This document shows, piece by piece, positions 62,893 through 64,000 of a stretch of DNA of 64,000 bases. This stretch comes from Nodosilinea sp. FACHB-141 (GTDB lineage Bacteria > Cyanobacteriota > Cyanobacteriia > Phormidesmidales > Phormidesmidaceae). The first letter of the stretch is position 1. Every line of letters begins with the position of its first letter. A model generated the notes under the pieces. It did not search any database. It saw only the letters and a program-made list of their open reading frames with translations, and was not told the DNA's origin. The stretch covers positions 434,001 to 498,000 of the forward strand of contig NZ_JACJPP010000011.1 in assembly GCF_014696135.1 (NCBI RefSeq), in the 5' to 3' direction. Made by a program: the position numbers and the translations under genes.

Positions 62893-62949
62893 AATGTTGA
62901 GTTTTGAGGGTTGAGTTCTTAGCCAACCCAACCCTCAAAACTCAACATT
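62893..62949. terminator. Long perfect hairpin between convergent genes
   Basis: A perfect 21 bp stem (core GTTGAGTTTTGAGGGTTG at 62895-62913, pairing with 62929-62949) around a 15-base loop. There is no classical T-run, but it lies exactly between the stops of the GT4 and the PsiE-like gene and could serve both. It resembles small cyanobacterial palindromic repeats. Confidence 0.65.
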
Positions 62950-62958
62950 CAAAACTAA

Positions 62959-63408
62959 TCAACGATGGCTGACCCGGACGATCCAATAGCTGATGGCCAA
63001 GGCAAAAATAGCGATCGCTAGGCCAATCAGCGTAGTGCCCGAAATGGTGCTGAGATCCAAAATAATAATTTTTCGGCCGACGGCGGTGAGGGCAGTGGCA
63101 AGCACTAACTCCACCTGCACCACGTGGTTTTGAATATAGGCGGTGATATTTTCCATGATCTCTAGGGCGATCAGCACGCCCAAAAAGAGACCAAAGAGGT
63201 CAATTACCGGCTGGCCTAGAAAGTCTCCCGGACTGTTGGTGAAGATGGTGGTCCCTAAAACCACGGCTAAATCAATCACCATGGCCAGAATTACCACGAT
63301 CATTCCTATAGAAAGCACCTTAGAGATGGTGCCTTCAAACTGGTGCAGGCGACTCAAGAAAACGTCGTCTTTGAACTGCTTCATCAACTGTCTAGACCGG
63401 TTCGCCAT
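62959..63408 (-). CDS. PsiE-like phosphate-starvation-inducible family membrane protein
   Basis: A 149-residue membrane protein with four hydrophobic helices: VLSIGMIVVILAMVIDLAVV, VIDLFGLFLGVLIALEIME, VELVLATALTAVGRKIIIL and LIGLAIAIFALAISYWI. The FGLFLGVLIALEIMENI and ALTAVGRKIIILD segments match PF06146 (PsiE-like). The function is unknown. The frame continues upstream to 63489, but the ATG at 63408 (MANRSRQLMKQF) lies just after the narB 3' end and avoids overlap. It is probably cotranscribed with narB. Confidence 0.87.
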   Translation of the reverse strand: MANRSRQLMKQFKDDVFLSRLHQFEGTISKVLSIGMIVVILAMVIDLAVVLGTTIFTNSPGDFLGQPVIDLFGLFLGVLIALEIMENITAYIQNHVVQVELVLATALTAVGRKIIILDLSTISGTTLIGLAIAIFALAISYWIVRVSHR

Positions 63409-63421
63409 TGATGCTGACTGC

Positions 63422-64000
63422 TCAGGAGGTGGGTGCTGCTGAGAGAATAGACGATTCTGCAGCCTCGGGTAAAGTTTCAGCGGCGACAATGGCTGCTTCT
63501 GGATGTTTCAGCGGCACGACCTGCACCGCGCAAGCCTTCAGCTCGGGCTGGCCTGAGACTGGGCAGGCGACCGGGTGGGTGAGGGCGTTGCACTCGGCAT
63601 TCTCGGCCCACAGGCTGCCCCAGTGCATGGGCACAAACAGGGTGCCTCGGCGAATATTTTGAGTGACCAGCAGGGGCAGCCGGACGATGCCGCGGGGCGA
63701 TCGCACCTCCACCCATTCACCCCCCTGCACCTGGAGCTGCTGAGCATCGCGGGGGTTGATCTCCAAAAACGGAGCCGGGTGCATTTTCTGAATCTTTTCG
63801 ATGCGCCCGGTGCGGGTTTGGGTGTGCCAGTGGCCGTAGAGCCGGCCGGTAGTAAGCACAAAGGGAAACTGGTCGTCGGGCGGCTCCGCCAGACCATTGG
63901 AGTGGAACGCGGCGAAGCGAGCCCGGCGATCGGCGGTGTTAAAAATACCTCGGGTGTAGAGGCGCTTGTCGTGGCGGGTGGCGGCGGTGGTGGCGGTCTC
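63422..64000 (-). CDS. narB: Ferredoxin-nitrate reductase, C-terminal part
   Basis: The 192 residues seen belong to the C-terminal molybdopterin-dinucleotide-binding domain of a DMSO-reductase-type enzyme: [60 protein letters not shown] and [22 protein letters not shown]. This combination is typical of cyanobacterial NarB, which reduces nitrate to nitrite with ferredoxin. The 5' part lies beyond the window edge and the frame stays open through 64000. A short tail rich in Ala and Glu follows the domain. The PsiE-like gene follows after 13 bp. Confidence 0.88.
   Translation of the reverse strand, partial: ETATTAATRHDKRLYTRGIFNTADRRARFAAFHSNGLAEPPDDQFPFVLTTGRLYGHWHTQTRTGRIEKIQKMHPAPFLEINPRDAQQLQVQGGEWVEVRSPRGIVRLPLLVTQNIRRGTLFVPMHWGSLWAENAECNALTHPVACPVSGQPELKACAVQVVPLKHPEAAIVAAETLPEAAESSILSAAPTS

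Noticed and set aside
62893-62949. CRISPR-like or phage repeat
   Set aside because: Only one palindrome is present and there is no array of spaced repeats anywhere in the window; it is a simple hairpin between convergent genes.

Overview
The window is chromosomal DNA from a cyanobacterium. The evidence is a set of phototroph genes (chlP for geranylgeranyl reductase, psbZ for a photosystem II subunit, nblA for phycobilisome degradation, the 3' part of narB for ferredoxin-nitrate reductase) and the very frequent octamer GCGATCGC (HIP1). Gene content and many small repeats fit a filamentous Leptolyngbya/Nodosilinea/Phormidium-like lineage, but the genus cannot be settled from the sequence alone.

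Left part (1 to about 32,000) is ordinary core genome: dnaA (3' end cut by the window edge) divergent from def; chlP; guaB3; ktrA-anmK; a soluble Ser/Thr kinase; a tandem universal-stress protein; nblA; a same-strand block of pseudokinase-like membrane protein, small coiled-coil protein, UbiB/ABC1 kinase and PP2C phosphatase; a DHH-CBS-tRNA nucleotidyltransferase; psbZ-ribH; tRNA-Gly(GCC); a CHASE-type adenylate/guanylate cyclase; a membrane GT2; a HAD phosphatase; a YbjN-like protein; a periplasmic amidase; a lipoprotein; two response regulators; and aminopeptidase P.

Middle part (32,000 to 42,200) mixes small genes and decay. A cobalamin riboswitch precedes a hypothetical gene and a DUF1636 gene. 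allA, a decayed Uma2 gene, a TIR-membrane gene broken by two amber codons, a PLP aminotransferase, a helicase with a duplicated relic of its own 3' end plus a MITE, an aldo/keto reductase, a YkvA-like protein and an orphan metal ABC permease follow.

Right part (42,233 to 62,889) is a surface-polysaccharide island: an ABC-2 exporter (Wzm) and a Wzt ATPase fused to a TylF-type methyltransferase, further methyltransferases, a methyltransferase-glycosyltransferase fusion, five other intact glycosyltransferases, GDP-mannose 4,6-dehydratase, and an FG-GAP-like repeat protein. Its centre (about 44,400 to 59,700) is more AT-rich, has no GCGATCGC octamer that I can find, and holds IS630 and IS4-like remnants, relics of glycosyltransferase genes and in-frame tandem repeats coding for coiled coils. 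The likely joint role is building, methyl-capping and exporting a deoxyhexose-containing glycan by the ABC-transporter route. The window ends with a PsiE-like membrane protein and the 3' part of narB.

The most unusual items are the Wzt-TylF fusion, the shared coiled-coil plus 'SKFW' tail on two enzymes of the island, the riboswitch-led DUF1636 locus, and the TIR gene whose two stop codons both lie where C-to-T changes at the inner C of CCAGG would put them.
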